Shown piece after piece: positions 7,292-15,886 of a stretch of DNA of 64,000 nucleotides (position 1 is the first letter of the stretch; the number at the start of each line of letters is the position of its first letter). The DNA is from CAYPGJ01 sp050174775. Its GTDB lineage: Bacteria; Planctomycetota; Phycisphaerae; Phycisphaerales; UBA1924. Both the position numbers and the translations under genes were made by a program. The DNA is taken from the NCBI GenBank assembly GCA_050174775.1, contig JBFXJP010000002.1, forward strand, positions 248,001-312,000, read 5' to 3'. Below the pieces are notes generated by a model that saw only the letters and a program-made list of their open reading frames with translations, was not told where the DNA came from and ran no database searches.

Positions 7292-9315
7292 ACCCTCCGG
7301 AGATGCTCTTCTCCTGCAACGAGTCCGCTTCGTCACACCCGGGCACTTCCTCCGGCGTGGTAAAGCTCCGCAGTGTTGGACCCGGCAAGAATGTGCGCGT
7401 CGAGCTCAATGACATCGGCCGTCAGTTCCACCAGGACATTGCGCCAGCTCTGATCGACCTGATCGAGATCGCGGCGTTTGTCTATGTCGCCGATCAGATG
7501 CAGCATCGTGGTGCCGATGATGTCGAGACAATGGGCGCCAACTGGCGTCGGCGCATGCGATTCGAGATCCCCGTCCGCGTGCCCGCATTGTGGCAGTCGT
7601 CCGCCGTGTGCGGCGCCTTGCTAGAGCTCCTCAGCTTTCTCTCTGAGGACGAGTATGACTTCGCGTTCACGCAGTACAAGAAGCCACCCGCGCTTGACGC
7701 ATACCTGCACTTCGGAAAGCCTGCGACAGAGGCCCCCCCGGCTTCGGTCATGCTCTTCTCGGGCGGCCTCGATTCACTCGGTGGCGTTCTCGATGAGGTC
7801 GTGCGAGACAAGCGAGCGGCGTTGCTCGTCACCCATGCGGCTGCGGGCACCACACGTGAGCGGCATCACACGCTCACGTCCATGATCGCGAGTGCGACGA
7901 GCGGGCCACGCCCGCGCTTTGTCACGGTGAGGGCCAGCAAGAAGCATCGTGCCGAGCGGGAGTACACACAGCGGGCACGGTCGTTTCTCTATGCCTCATT
8001 CGCCGTCGTGGTTGCTCGGATGGCGAACTTGAACGCGATTCGCTTCTACGAGAACGGGATAGTCAGCCTGAACCTGCCTCTGTCCCCTCAGGTCGTGGGC
8101 TCGCGTGCGACCCGGACGACCCACCCCCGTGTCCTGGCCAGCATGCGGAGGCTCTTCTCGCTGGTGACCGAGACGCAGTTCGGCGTCGAGAATCCGTTTC
8201 TGTGGAAGACAAAGGCTGATGTCGTCAGAGACATAGTCAAAGCGGGCCACGGTTCGATGATCGACTTCTCCAACAGTTGCACTCACACCCGCAAGTACCG
8301 AAAGGAGCAACCCCACTGCGGAGTGTGCTCGCAGTGCATCGACCGCCGCTTTGCCATCCTCGCAGCCGGCGCGGCACAGTACGAACCCGAGGATCGGTAT
8401 CGGCACAAGCTTCTGACGGACCCGCGGGACGAGGGCGAATCGCGAATCATGCTGGCGTCATACCTAGAAACGGCTCAGCAGATTGCAGACATGGACGCCT
8501 CTGCGTTCTACAGCCGCTACGGCGAAGCCGTACGCGCTCTGCCCTATCTCGATCTTCCCGTGGACGACGCGGCGCAGCGGATTTTCGACCTCTACAAACG
8601 CCACGGGCAACAGGTCATGGCGGCGATCGAGGCTGCTGGCCAAGCGCACATGCCCGCGATCCGAAAGCGTGTGCTTCCGGAGAGCTGCACTCTGCGGCTG
8701 GTCCACGATCCGAACCCCAATACGGGCGTCGCGAGTGTCGCGCCGACCAGGGGCGCAGACGCGACGCCGCCGCCTACGCACGAACTCGTGCTGGCAGGGC
8801 AAGGGTGGCGTCTTCGATTCGATGGCATTGAGAGAACAATAGTGCTGAGCATCGGCATGATCTACATCCACGCGATGCTCTCAAAGCCCAACAGGGTGTT
8901 CACTGTCGCCGAGCTCTACGCTATTGCCCGTCCCCACATGAAGGACATCCCGTCTGCCCGCTCTGAGGCGACCTTCGACGAGAAGGCGGCTCGGGCGTAC
9001 TGGCAGCGACTCAGTGAGCTCGACGCTGACATTGCCGCCGCCGAGAAGGCGCAAGACGCTACAGCAAAGAGTGTTGCCGAGAACGAGAAGGAGCGACTGC
9101 TGGCGGAACTCAAGGCCGCGCAATTCGGAAAGCGCATGAAGATCGAGAGCTCCGACCAGAAGCGTCTGCGGGATCGCGTGCGGAATGCTGTTGATCGCAC
9201 AGTGGAAATTGTCAAGAAGTACCACTCCACCGCAGGCGACCATCTCGATCAGTCGATTCGCCGGGGCTCCGTCATGACCTATGCGCCGGTCGACATGCCG
9301 CCGTGGGAATTCTGA
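7288..9315 (+). CDS. QueC-like PP-loop enzyme fused to a C-terminal winged-helix-like domain
   Basis: The protein has 675 residues from GTG 7288, with aaggaggg six bases upstream and a four-base overlap with the previous gene. The PP-loop motif SGGLDS is at about 158-163. A QueC-type zinc site follows, with Cys near 331 (NSCTHTRKY) and a CGVCSQC cluster near 344-350. The first 140 residues are an N-terminal extension. Residues from about 500 (RLRFDGIERTIVLSIGMIYIHAMLSKPN, a charged coiled coil, DHLDQSIRRGSVMTYAP) resemble a winged-helix-like domain often found at the C-terminus of bacterial regulatory ATPases. Biosynthetic QueC is only about 220-240 residues and would sit with queD/queE/queF, which are absent. 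A defence role is therefore inferred. Confidence 0.85.
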   Translation: MNPPEMLFSCNESASSHPGTSSGVVKLRSVGPGKNVRVELNDIGRQFHQDIAPALIDLIEIAAFVYVADQMQHRGADDVETMGANWRRRMRFEIPVRVPALWQSSAVCGALLELLSFLSEDEYDFAFTQYKKPPALDAYLHFGKPATEAPPASVMLFSGGLDSLGGVLDEVVRDKRAALLVTHAAAGTTRERHHTLTSMIASATSGPRPRFVTVRASKKHRAEREYTQRARSFLYASFAVVVARMANLNAIRFYENGIVSLNLPLSPQVVGSRATRTTHPRVLASMRRLFSLVTETQFGVENPFLWKTKADVVRDIVKAGHGSMIDFSNSCTHTRKYRKEQPHCGVCSQCIDRRFAILAAGAAQYEPEDRYRHKLLTDPRDEGESRIMLASYLETAQQIADMDASAFYSRYGEAVRALPYLDLPVDDAAQRIFDLYKRHGQQVMAAIEAAGQAHMPAIRKRVLPESCTLRLVHDPNPNTGVASVAPTRGADATPPPTHELVLAGQGWRLRFDGIERTIVLSIGMIYIHAMLSKPNRVFTVAELYAIARPHMKDIPSARSEATFDEKAARAYWQRLSELDADIAAAEKAQDATAKSVAENEKERLLAELKAAQFGKRMKIESSDQKRLRDRVRNAVDRTVEIVKKYHSTAGDHLDQSIRRGSVMTYAPVDMPPWEF

Positions 9316-9376
9316 CCGCTACGCCAAATGTAGCCGTTCGCTATGCCGCGTGTAGCCCCTCCCTGCCGGAGCGGCT

Positions 9377-9432
9377 GCCCGGCCACACCTCCATGTTCTG
9401 ATCCATCGCTCTCGAAGAGCCGGTGGCCGGGC
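9377..9432. repeat. Inverted repeat downstream of the QueC-like operon
   Basis: GCCCGGCCAC (9377-9386) and its exact complement GTGGCCGGGC (9423-9432) are separated by 36 bases. It could form a long-loop hairpin that ends transcription of the operon or blocks entry into the next gene. No T tract follows. Confidence 0.45.
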
Positions 9433-9537
9433 CTTGCCTCGAGGGCTGGCTTGATGGCCTCCGGATTCCGTCATGGATGCAGACATGACTAACTCACCGC
9501 TCCAAGGCGGACTCCCAGGCTCAGACAGGAGTCCGTC

Positions 9538-10128
9538 ATGGACGACCGATCGATCGCCGGCATTCCCTCGCCTCCTACCAGCGCCACCTCAAACCCAACC
9601 AACCCCGACTGGATCGACGCATACGCCCTCGACCGCGTCGACTTCCAGGTCACCCGCCTGAGCCGCGAGCTGCGGCTGTGCGCAGCGGACGAGGATGATG
9701 TCCGGCAGGATCTGATCCTCGACCTCTGGACGGCCGCGCATCGGTTCGACCCGGGCATCGCGAGCAAGCGCACCTTCGTGTGCCGCGTCCTGGTCCGCGC
9801 GGCGGCGCGGGTGCGGCGCGACCTGCGCTCGAAGCGCAGCGCCGCGGTGCCGGAGCGCCTCGCCCTGAGCCAGATCAGGCGTCACGGGCGCGACCGCGCC
9901 GTCGGCATCGTGCGCCGAGCCTTCACGCGCGATCTCGACCTGGCGATGGATGTCGGAGCCGGGATCGCTCCGCTCGGCCGCGATCAGCGGCTCCTCGTTG
10001 AGCGCTTGAAGTCGCAGACGCCGGCCGAGATCGCGGCCGACACAGGCTGCCACCGCAGCACGGTGTACCGGCACGTCGAGGCACTCCGCACTGAGCTCTC
10101 CGGGCTCGCAACGCTCCTCGTGACCTGA
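9538..10128 (+). CDS. Sigma-70-like / ECF-type regulator of the phage
   Basis: The protein has 196 residues. Region-2-like sequence (ELRLCAADEDDVRQDLILDLWTAAHRFDPG, about 45-80) is followed by an Arg-rich segment. A C-terminal HTH (LKSQTPAEIAADTGCHRSTVYRHVEALRTEL, about 158-188) matches sigma region 4. Such sigma-like proteins head early operons in planctomycete and proteobacterial prophages. A tccgtcatgga sequence at the start codon also occurs about 67 bases earlier, giving a second in-frame-looking ATG context, but the RBS-proximal ATG at 9538 fits the family N-terminus better. It probably directs expression of the following replication genes. Confidence 0.7.
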   Translation: MDDRSIAGIPSPPTSATSNPTNPDWIDAYALDRVDFQVTRLSRELRLCAADEDDVRQDLILDLWTAAHRFDPGIASKRTFVCRVLVRAAARVRRDLRSKRSAAVPERLALSQIRRHGRDRAVGIVRRAFTRDLDLAMDVGAGIAPLGRDQRLLVERLKSQTPAEIAADTGCHRSTVYRHVEALRTELSGLATLLVT

Positions 10129-10240
10129 CCCGCGACGGATCGGGCGCCTCGCGCAGATGTAGAGGGGCGGCGCGTCGGCCGGGCGACCCACGGCGCGCCG
10201 CCCCGGCTCGGGCGACCCACACCACTCAACCGGAGAACCC

Positions 10241-11053
10241 ATGACCACCCTCGCACTCATGCAGCAGATCCGACGGGGCCGCAGGCCCGGGCCGCGGCGT
10301 GTGATGCTCTACGGCACGCACGGCATCGGCAAGAGCACCTTCGGCGCGATGGCCGAGCGCCCCATCTTCGTGCCCACCGAGGACGGCCTCGGCGACATCG
10401 ACTGCGAGTCCTTCCCGCTGGCACGCTGTCTCGGCGATGTGATGGCGGCGCTCGAGTCGCTCTACACCAGCGAGCACGAATACCGGACGGTCGTCATCGA
10501 CTCGCTGGACTGGCTCGAGCGCCTGATCTGGGCCGAGGTGTGCGACGACCAGAGCGTCGACAACATCGAGAAGATCGGGTACGCCAAGGGGTACACCTTC
10601 GCCATCGACAAGTGGCGCACGGTGCTGGGCGCGCTCGACGCGCTGCGGTCGGACCGCAGCATGACGGTGGTCCTGATCGCGCACGCCAAGATCGAGAAGT
10701 ACGAGAACCCCGAGACGGTCCCCTACGACCGCTACTCGCCGCGTTTGCACAAGCTCGCGAGCGCGCTCGTGCAGGAATGGTGCGACGAGGTCCTCTTCGC
10801 CACCTACAGGGTCCACACGATCAAGGTAGCCGAGGGGTTCGACAAGGCAAAGCACAACGGCGTCGGCACGGGCGAGCGGATCATCCGCACGACCGAGCGC
10901 CCGGCGCACGTGGCGAAGAACCGCCTGAACCTGCCCGACGAGTTGCCGCTCGACTACCGCGTCTACGCGGGCTACGCGAGCGGCGAGAGCACTCCCAGCG
11001 AGTCAACGACCGAGACCGCGCCTGTGGCGGACGAGTCGATCGCCGCGCACTGA
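10241..11053 (+). CDS. Phage nucleotide-binding ATPase, Sak4/AAA_24-like
   Basis: The protein has 270 residues. The Walker A motif GTHGIGKST is at about 25-33 and a Walker B-like stretch VVIDSLDWLE is at about 85-94. ATPases of this size and layout in phages are Sak4-type recombination mediators related to RecA cores, which load ssDNA-annealing partners. The next gene encodes a DUF669 protein, the usual companion, and rusA and a helicase follow. The C-terminal tail is acidic and low in complexity, as in ssDNA-protein interaction partners. Start ATG 10241 is preceded by ggagaaccc. Confidence 0.85.
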   Translation: MTTLALMQQIRRGRRPGPRRVMLYGTHGIGKSTFGAMAERPIFVPTEDGLGDIDCESFPLARCLGDVMAALESLYTSEHEYRTVVIDSLDWLERLIWAEVCDDQSVDNIEKIGYAKGYTFAIDKWRTVLGALDALRSDRSMTVVLIAHAKIEKYENPETVPYDRYSPRLHKLASALVQEWCDEVLFATYRVHTIKVAEGFDKAKHNGVGTGERIIRTTERPAHVAKNRLNLPDELPLDYRVYAGYASGESTPSESTTETAPVADESIAAH

Positions 11054-11071
11054 TCCAAGGAGCAAAGCCCA

Positions 11072-11551
11072 ATGGCCAGCCTGAACAACTTCGACGCGAA
11101 CCAGGTCGACCCGTCCGTCGCGCTCGAGCCGATCCCGGCCGGGCGGTACGCCGCCGTCATCACGGACTCGGAGTACAAGCCCACCAAGTCCGGCGCGGGC
11201 AAGTACCTCCAGCTGACGCTCCAGATCCTCGACGGCGAGCACAAGGGCCGCCTCGTCTGGGCGCGGCTCAACCTCGAGAACTCCAACGCCACGACGGTCA
11301 AGATCGCGCGGGGTGAGCTGTCCGCCATCTGCCGCGCTGTTGGGGTGATGCAGCCGCGCGACTCGATCGAGCTGCACAACATCCCGCTGGAGATCACCGT
11401 CGGGCTCAAGAAGCGCGACGACAACGGCGAGTTCACGAACGTCATCAAGGGCTACGCGCGGAAGGGCGCCCCCGGAACGGCCGCCAACGGCGCGACAGCG
11501 CCGCGCCCCGCGACGGCGGGCGCCGGGAGCACGCCGCCGTGGAAGCGGTGA
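11072..11551 (+). CDS. DUF669 family phage protein (probable ssDNA-binding role)
   Basis: The protein has 159 residues with an aaggag RBS. PAGRYAAVITDSEYKPTKSGAGKYLQLTLQILDGEHKGRLVW is the signature of DUF669. The family is typically encoded beside Sak4-type ATPases and is thought to act with them in phage recombination. The C-terminal 30 residues are Ala/Pro/Thr-rich and end in PPWKR, an arrangement like the flexible tail of single-strand-binding proteins. The exact biochemical role is inferred. Confidence 0.85.
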   Translation: MASLNNFDANQVDPSVALEPIPAGRYAAVITDSEYKPTKSGAGKYLQLTLQILDGEHKGRLVWARLNLENSNATTVKIARGELSAICRAVGVMQPRDSIELHNIPLEITVGLKKRDDNGEFTNVIKGYARKGAPGTAANGATAPRPATAGAGSTPPWKR

Positions 11552-11919
11552 GCGCGATGCCAGAGCCGCGCCGGCGCGTGCTGTACCTGCCCTACCCGCC
11601 CAGCGTGAACCACTACTGGCGGCGGGTCGGCGCGAGGACGCTGATCAGCCGCGGGGGCCGGCGCTACCGCAAGGACGTGTGCGCCGCCCTCGCGGCAGAC
11701 CGCGTGGCGCCGATGGAAGGACGCCTTGCGGTGCGCGTCGTCGTCCGCCCGCCCGACGGACGCAGGCGCGACCTCGACAACGTCGGAAAGGCCCTGCTTG
11801 ATGCGCTCGAGCACGCCGGGGCGTACCGCGACGACGCGCAGATCGACCGCCTCGTGCTCGAACGCGGCGAGGTCGTGCCGTTGGGCGGCGTGACCGTCGA
11901 GATTACGGAGGCCGCGTGA
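11548..11919 (+). CDS. rusA: RusA-family Holliday junction resolvase
   Basis: The product has about 123 residues from GTG 11548, which overlaps the DUF669 stop (GTGA). ATG 11557 is an alternative. YLPYPPSVNHYWR near the N-terminus and RRRDLDNVGKALLDALEHAGAYRDDAQIDRL at about 73-103 are RusA signatures. The Asp residues of the DLDN and DDAQID blocks correspond to the metal-binding catalytic site. RusA cleaves four-way junctions made during phage recombination and replication. Length matches the family (about 120 residues). It overlaps the helicase start. Confidence 0.92.
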   Translation: MSAMPEPRRRVLYLPYPPSVNHYWRRVGARTLISRGGRRYRKDVCAALAADRVAPMEGRLAVRVVVRPPDGRRRDLDNVGKALLDALEHAGAYRDDAQIDRLVLERGEVVPLGGVTVEITEAA

Positions 11920-13625
11920 TGGAGCTGCGCCCCTACCAGCGCGAGGCCGTCGATGCGGTGTACGAGCACCTGCGCAGCCGCGACGACAACCCCTGCGTTG
12001 TCATCCCGACGGGCGGGGGCAAGACGCCGGTCATCGCGACGATCTGCCGCGACGCGGTGGAGCTCTGGAACGGGCGCGTGGTCATCCTCGCGCATGTGAA
12101 GGAGCTCCTCGAGCAGGCGGTCGAGAAGATCGCGGCGATGGCGCCTGGCCTGCCCATCGGGGTGTATTCGGCGGGCCTGCGGCGCAAGGACCTCGGCTAC
12201 GCCGTCACGGTCGCGGGCATCCAGAGCATCTGGAAGAAGGCGTGCGACCTGGGGCCGGTCGACCTGATCATCGTCGACGAGGCCCACATGATCCCGGCCG
12301 ACGACGACGGGATGTACCGGCAGTTCATCGCCGACGCGAAGGTGGTGAACCCCCAGGTACGAATCATCGGACTGACCGCGACGCCCTACCGCATGAAGTC
12401 CGGATCGATCTGCGAGCCGGGCAACATCCTCAACGAGGTCTGCTTCGAGGTCGGAGTGCGCGAGTTGATCGTGCAGGGCTACCTCTCGCCGCTGCGGACG
12501 AAGTCGGGTTCCGGGGGCGCCCGGGCCGACACCAGCGGCCTGCATGTCCGCGCCGGCGAGTTCGTGGCGAGCGAGGTCGAGGACCTCATGGACACGGACG
12601 CGCTCGTCGAGGCGGCGTGCGCCGAGATCGTCGAGCAGACGGCCGACCGCAAGGCAACGCTCATCTTCGCCTCGGGCGTGCGCCACGGGATGCACATCGC
12701 GAGGACACTCCAGGAGCGCCACAGCGCCGAGTGCGGCTTCGTCTGTGGCGACACCCCCGACGGCGTGCGCGCGACGATTCTGAGCCGCTTCCGTTCCGGC
12801 GACCTGCGCTACCTCTGCAATGTGAACGTGCTGACGACCGGGTTCGATGCGCCGCACATCGACTGCGTGGCGCTGGTCCGCCCGACGATGTCGCCGGGGC
12901 TGTACTACCAGATGGTGGGCCGCGGCTTCCGCCTCGCGCCGGGCAAGGCGGACTGCCTCGTCCTCGACTTCGGCGGCAACGTCCTGCGCCACGGGCCGGT
13001 CGACGCAATCCGCCTCAAAGCGCCCGGGCAGGGCGATGGCGAGGCGCCGGCGAAGGAGTGCCCGGAGTGCAGCGCGCTCATCCACGCGGCCTACGCCGCG
13101 TGCCCCGAGTGCGGGCACGAGTTCCCCGAGCCGGAATCCCGCAAGCACGAGGCCCGCGCAAGCACGGAGGGCATCCTCTCGGACCAGACGACGAGCGAGG
13201 AGCACCGCGTCAGCGAGACGGCCTGGCACATCCATTACAAGCGGGGCGACGACAAAGCCCCGCCGACGATGCGCGTCGAGTACCGGTGCGGGTTCAACAC
13301 CTACCACCGCGAGTGGGTGTGCTTCGAGCACGAGGGGTTTGCCCGGCGCAAGGCCGAGCAGTGGTGGCGGGCCAGGTCGCGCGAGTCGGTCCCGGAGAGC
13401 GTCGAGGAGGCCGTCGAACTGGCCCGCGCCGGCGCGCTGGCGGCGACGCTGTCGATCACGGTCGAGCGGAAGGCGGGCGAGAAGTACGAGCGGGTCGTGG
13501 CGCACCGCCTCGGCGACATCCCGCCGCGCCTCGAGAGCGAGGAGAGGCTGCCCGAGCGCGTCCCGGCAGGCGCGCACGGCGCCCCCGGAGGCTGGGATGT
13601 GCCCGATGACGAGGTTCCGTTCTGA
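11919..13625 (+). CDS. SF2 DEAH-box helicase with C-terminal zinc finger
   Basis: The protein has about 568 residues from ATG 11919, one base into the previous stop codon (TGATG). Motifs are LRPYQREAVDAV (Q-like motif), Walker A PTGGGKT (about 30-36), DEAH (about 120) and GLTATPYR (motif III). The second RecA domain carries CNVNVLTTGFDAP and YYQMVGRGFR (motif VI). A treble-clef-like CPEC..CPEC pair sits near 380-400. A C-terminal domain of about 150 residues follows. Such SSL2/type III restriction-like helicases are standard in phage replication modules, here placed before the primase. Confidence 0.9.
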   Translation: MELRPYQREAVDAVYEHLRSRDDNPCVVIPTGGGKTPVIATICRDAVELWNGRVVILAHVKELLEQAVEKIAAMAPGLPIGVYSAGLRRKDLGYAVTVAGIQSIWKKACDLGPVDLIIVDEAHMIPADDDGMYRQFIADAKVVNPQVRIIGLTATPYRMKSGSICEPGNILNEVCFEVGVRELIVQGYLSPLRTKSGSGGARADTSGLHVRAGEFVASEVEDLMDTDALVEAACAEIVEQTADRKATLIFASGVRHGMHIARTLQERHSAECGFVCGDTPDGVRATILSRFRSGDLRYLCNVNVLTTGFDAPHIDCVALVRPTMSPGLYYQMVGRGFRLAPGKADCLVLDFGGNVLRHGPVDAIRLKAPGQGDGEAPAKECPECSALIHAAYAACPECGHEFPEPESRKHEARASTEGILSDQTTSEEHRVSETAWHIHYKRGDDKAPPTMRVEYRCGFNTYHREWVCFEHEGFARRKAEQWWRARSRESVPESVEEAVELARAGALAATLSITVERKAGEKYERVVAHRLGDIPPRLESEERLPERVPAGAHGAPGGWDVPDDEVPF

Positions 13626-15796
13626 TGCGCGAGGGCGGCGACACCCTGCTCGACGCGGCGCGCTGGTACCTCGCGCGGGGCTACGCGCCCGTGCCCATCC
13701 CGGCGGGGACGAAGGCGCCGTCGCTCAAGGGCTGGCAGCGCCTGCGGCTCGACGAGGCCGCGCTGCCCCAGCACTTCAACGGCACGGGCAACATCGGTCT
13801 GATCCTCGGTGAGCCGAGCGGACACCTGGTGGATGTCGATCTGGACTGCGCCGAGGCGCGCGATCTCGCGGCCGAGTTCCTCCCGCCGACGGGGGCGATG
13901 ACGGGCCGTCCCGGCGCGCCTGCGTCGCACTGGTGGTACATCGCGCCGGGCGCGCGCACCAAGCGCCACAGCGACCCGGTCGACCGCAGCGCCATCGTCG
14001 AACTGAGGGGCGCCGGCGCGCAGACACTCGTCGGGCCGAGCGTGCATCCGAGCGGCGAGGCCTACGACCCGCTCGAGGGTGAGCCGGCGCGGTTGGACGC
14101 GGCAGAACTGGCCGCGTGCGTGGCGCGGCTCGCCGAGGCGGTCATCGAGAAGCGGCACGGGCGCAAGGAAGCGATCGCTTCCCAGCCGCACTCGCTGGGA
14201 AAGGATCGCTTCCCAGCGGACGACGCCGTCCTGCGCCGGGCCGCGGCGTACCTCGACGCGATGCCGCCCGCGATCTCGGGGCGGGGCGGGCACAACCGCG
14301 CCTACGCGGCCGCGACCGCGATGATCCACGGCTTCGGCCTCGACGCCGGCGCGGCGCTGGCCCTGCTCATCGAACGCTACAACCCGCGCTGCGAGCCTCC
14401 GTGGTCAGAGCGCGACCTGCGCCACAAGATCGAGGACGCGGCGTCGAAGCCGCACGCCAAGCCGTTCGGCTGGCTGCGCGACACAAGCGACGACAGCGGC
14501 CCGACGGTCGATCTCTCGGCCTTCGATCCCGACCCCGCGCGAGCAGACGCACGGCCGGACCCGCGTCCGCCCGACCCAGGGCCGATCCCGGATCACCTGC
14601 TGCGCGTGCCGGGCTTCATCGACGACGTCGTCGAGTTCAACCTGTCGACCGCCACGCGCCCGCAGCCCGTGCTCGCGCTCGCTGCGGCAGTCTGCCTTCA
14701 GGCCGTGCTCGCCGCGCGCAAGGTGCGCGACGAGCGCGGCAACCGGACCAATCTCTACTGCGTCGGCGTCGCCCCCTCCGGTGCGGGCAAGGACCACGCG
14801 CGAAAGGTCAACAAGAACATCCTCTTCGCCTCGGGGCTCGTGGAACACGAGGGCAACGAGGATCTGGCGTCGGACGCGGGGCTGGTGACGGCGGTGGAGG
14901 CCGAACCGGCGGTCCTGTTCCAGATCGACGAGTTCGGGCGCTTCCTGCGGACGATCGGCGACCCCAAGAAGGCGCCGCACCTGTTCAACGTGCTGACCGC
15001 GCTGATGAAGCTCTACTCCAGCGCCGACACGGTCTTCCGCGGCAAGGCGTACGCCGACAAGAAGCGCAACAAGGTCGTCGACCAGCCCTGCGTGAGCGTC
15101 TACGGCACGACCGTGCCCGAGCACTTCTTCGAGTCGCTCACCGCCGACAGCCTGGCGGACGGCTTCGTGGCGCGCCTGCTGGTCTTCGAAGCGCCGGCCG
15201 ACCCGCCGCCCCGGCAGCGCACGCCGCAAGGAGCGATCCCAGAGCCGATCCTCGTGGCGGCCCGCTGGTGGGGCGACTACAAGCCCGGGGGCAACCTGCG
15301 GAGCGAGCACCCCGAGCCGCGCATCGTGGCGACGACGCCGGAGGGCGGCGCCGTCTTCGACCGCCTCGCGGCCCTCGTGGACGAGCGCCTCGCCGACGAG
15401 AGCGACGCGGGGCGGGCGCTGTGGGCCCGGGCCGAGGAGAAGGCGTGCCGTCTGGCGCTGGTGTACGCGTGCAGCGCGTGCCGTGAGAACCCCGTCATCG
15501 ACGAGGCCGCGGCGTCGTGGGCGTGCGACCTGAGCGAGCACCTGACCCGCCGCATGCTGCACGTCTGCCACGAGTGGGTGGCCGAGGGGCAGTTCGACGC
15601 CCGGCAGAAGCGCGTGTTGCGCATCGTGCGCCGCGCTGAAGGAAAGATCTCCCGCTCCGACCTGTGCCGCAGGACGCAGTGGCTGACGCAGCGCGAGCGG
15701 CAGGAGGTCATCGACAACCTCATGGAAACGGGGCAGTTGCGCGAGGAGCGCGAGGCGACGGCGACCAAGCCGAGGGTGGTCTATGCGCTGGCGTGA
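13625..15796 (+). CDS. Bifunctional primase-polymerase fused to DUF3987-type P-loop domain
   Basis: The protein has 723 residues with a TGATG overlap to the helicase. The N-terminal prim-pol domain (about 1-175) has KAPSLKGWQ and the metal motif VDVDLDC (about 66-72), then HWWY and LRGAGAQTLVGPSVHPSG. A second segment (about 195-280) resembles the primase C-terminal helical domain. The DUF3987-like domain (about 310-600) contains the Walker A sequence VAPSGAGKDHAR near 383. This protein likely primes phage DNA synthesis and may translocate on DNA. A short repeated palindromic sequence lies in the linker between domains (14170-14221). Confidence 0.85.
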   Translation: MREGGDTLLDAARWYLARGYAPVPIPAGTKAPSLKGWQRLRLDEAALPQHFNGTGNIGLILGEPSGHLVDVDLDCAEARDLAAEFLPPTGAMTGRPGAPASHWWYIAPGARTKRHSDPVDRSAIVELRGAGAQTLVGPSVHPSGEAYDPLEGEPARLDAAELAACVARLAEAVIEKRHGRKEAIASQPHSLGKDRFPADDAVLRRAAAYLDAMPPAISGRGGHNRAYAAATAMIHGFGLDAGAALALLIERYNPRCEPPWSERDLRHKIEDAASKPHAKPFGWLRDTSDDSGPTVDLSAFDPDPARADARPDPRPPDPGPIPDHLLRVPGFIDDVVEFNLSTATRPQPVLALAAAVCLQAVLAARKVRDERGNRTNLYCVGVAPSGAGKDHARKVNKNILFASGLVEHEGNEDLASDAGLVTAVEAEPAVLFQIDEFGRFLRTIGDPKKAPHLFNVLTALMKLYSSADTVFRGKAYADKKRNKVVDQPCVSVYGTTVPEHFFESLTADSLADGFVARLLVFEAPADPPPRQRTPQGAIPEPILVAARWWGDYKPGGNLRSEHPEPRIVATTPEGGAVFDRLAALVDERLADESDAGRALWARAEEKACRLALVYACSACRENPVIDEAAASWACDLSEHLTRRMLHVCHEWVAEGQFDARQKRVLRIVRRAEGKISRSDLCRRTQWLTQRERQEVIDNLMETGQLREEREATATKPRVVYALA

Positions 15797-15805
15797 GCCG
15801 AATCG

Positions 15806-15886
15806 TTCAATCTTTCCGTTGGGCTTCGCGCGTAGTAAGCGCGTGCGCGCGCGTCGGTGCGCGGGGAGGGGGATTGAAAGATTGAA
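15806..15886. repeat. 11-bp inverted repeat after the primase gene
   Basis: TTCAATCTTTC (15806-15816) and GAAAGATTGAA (15876-15886) are exact complements separated by 59 bases of GC-rich sequence. A related gatctttcattcaa lies near 15994. These AT-rich motifs stand out in this GC-rich region and could be protein-binding sites or a replication origin element. Confidence 0.5.

Noticed and set aside
7288..9315. Queuosine biosynthesis QueC
   Set aside because: The protein is about three times the normal length, is fused to another domain, and has no queD, queE or queF neighbours.
9466..9548. Repeated tccgtcatgga as an attachment site or operator
   Set aside because: It is only 11 bp and the two copies lie 67 bp apart with no further symmetry; probably a chance duplication near the start codon.
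11664..13577. A 637-residue frame opposite the helicase gene
   Set aside because: It is the antisense shadow of a clear helicase, with His/Arg/Asp-rich composition typical of such shadows.
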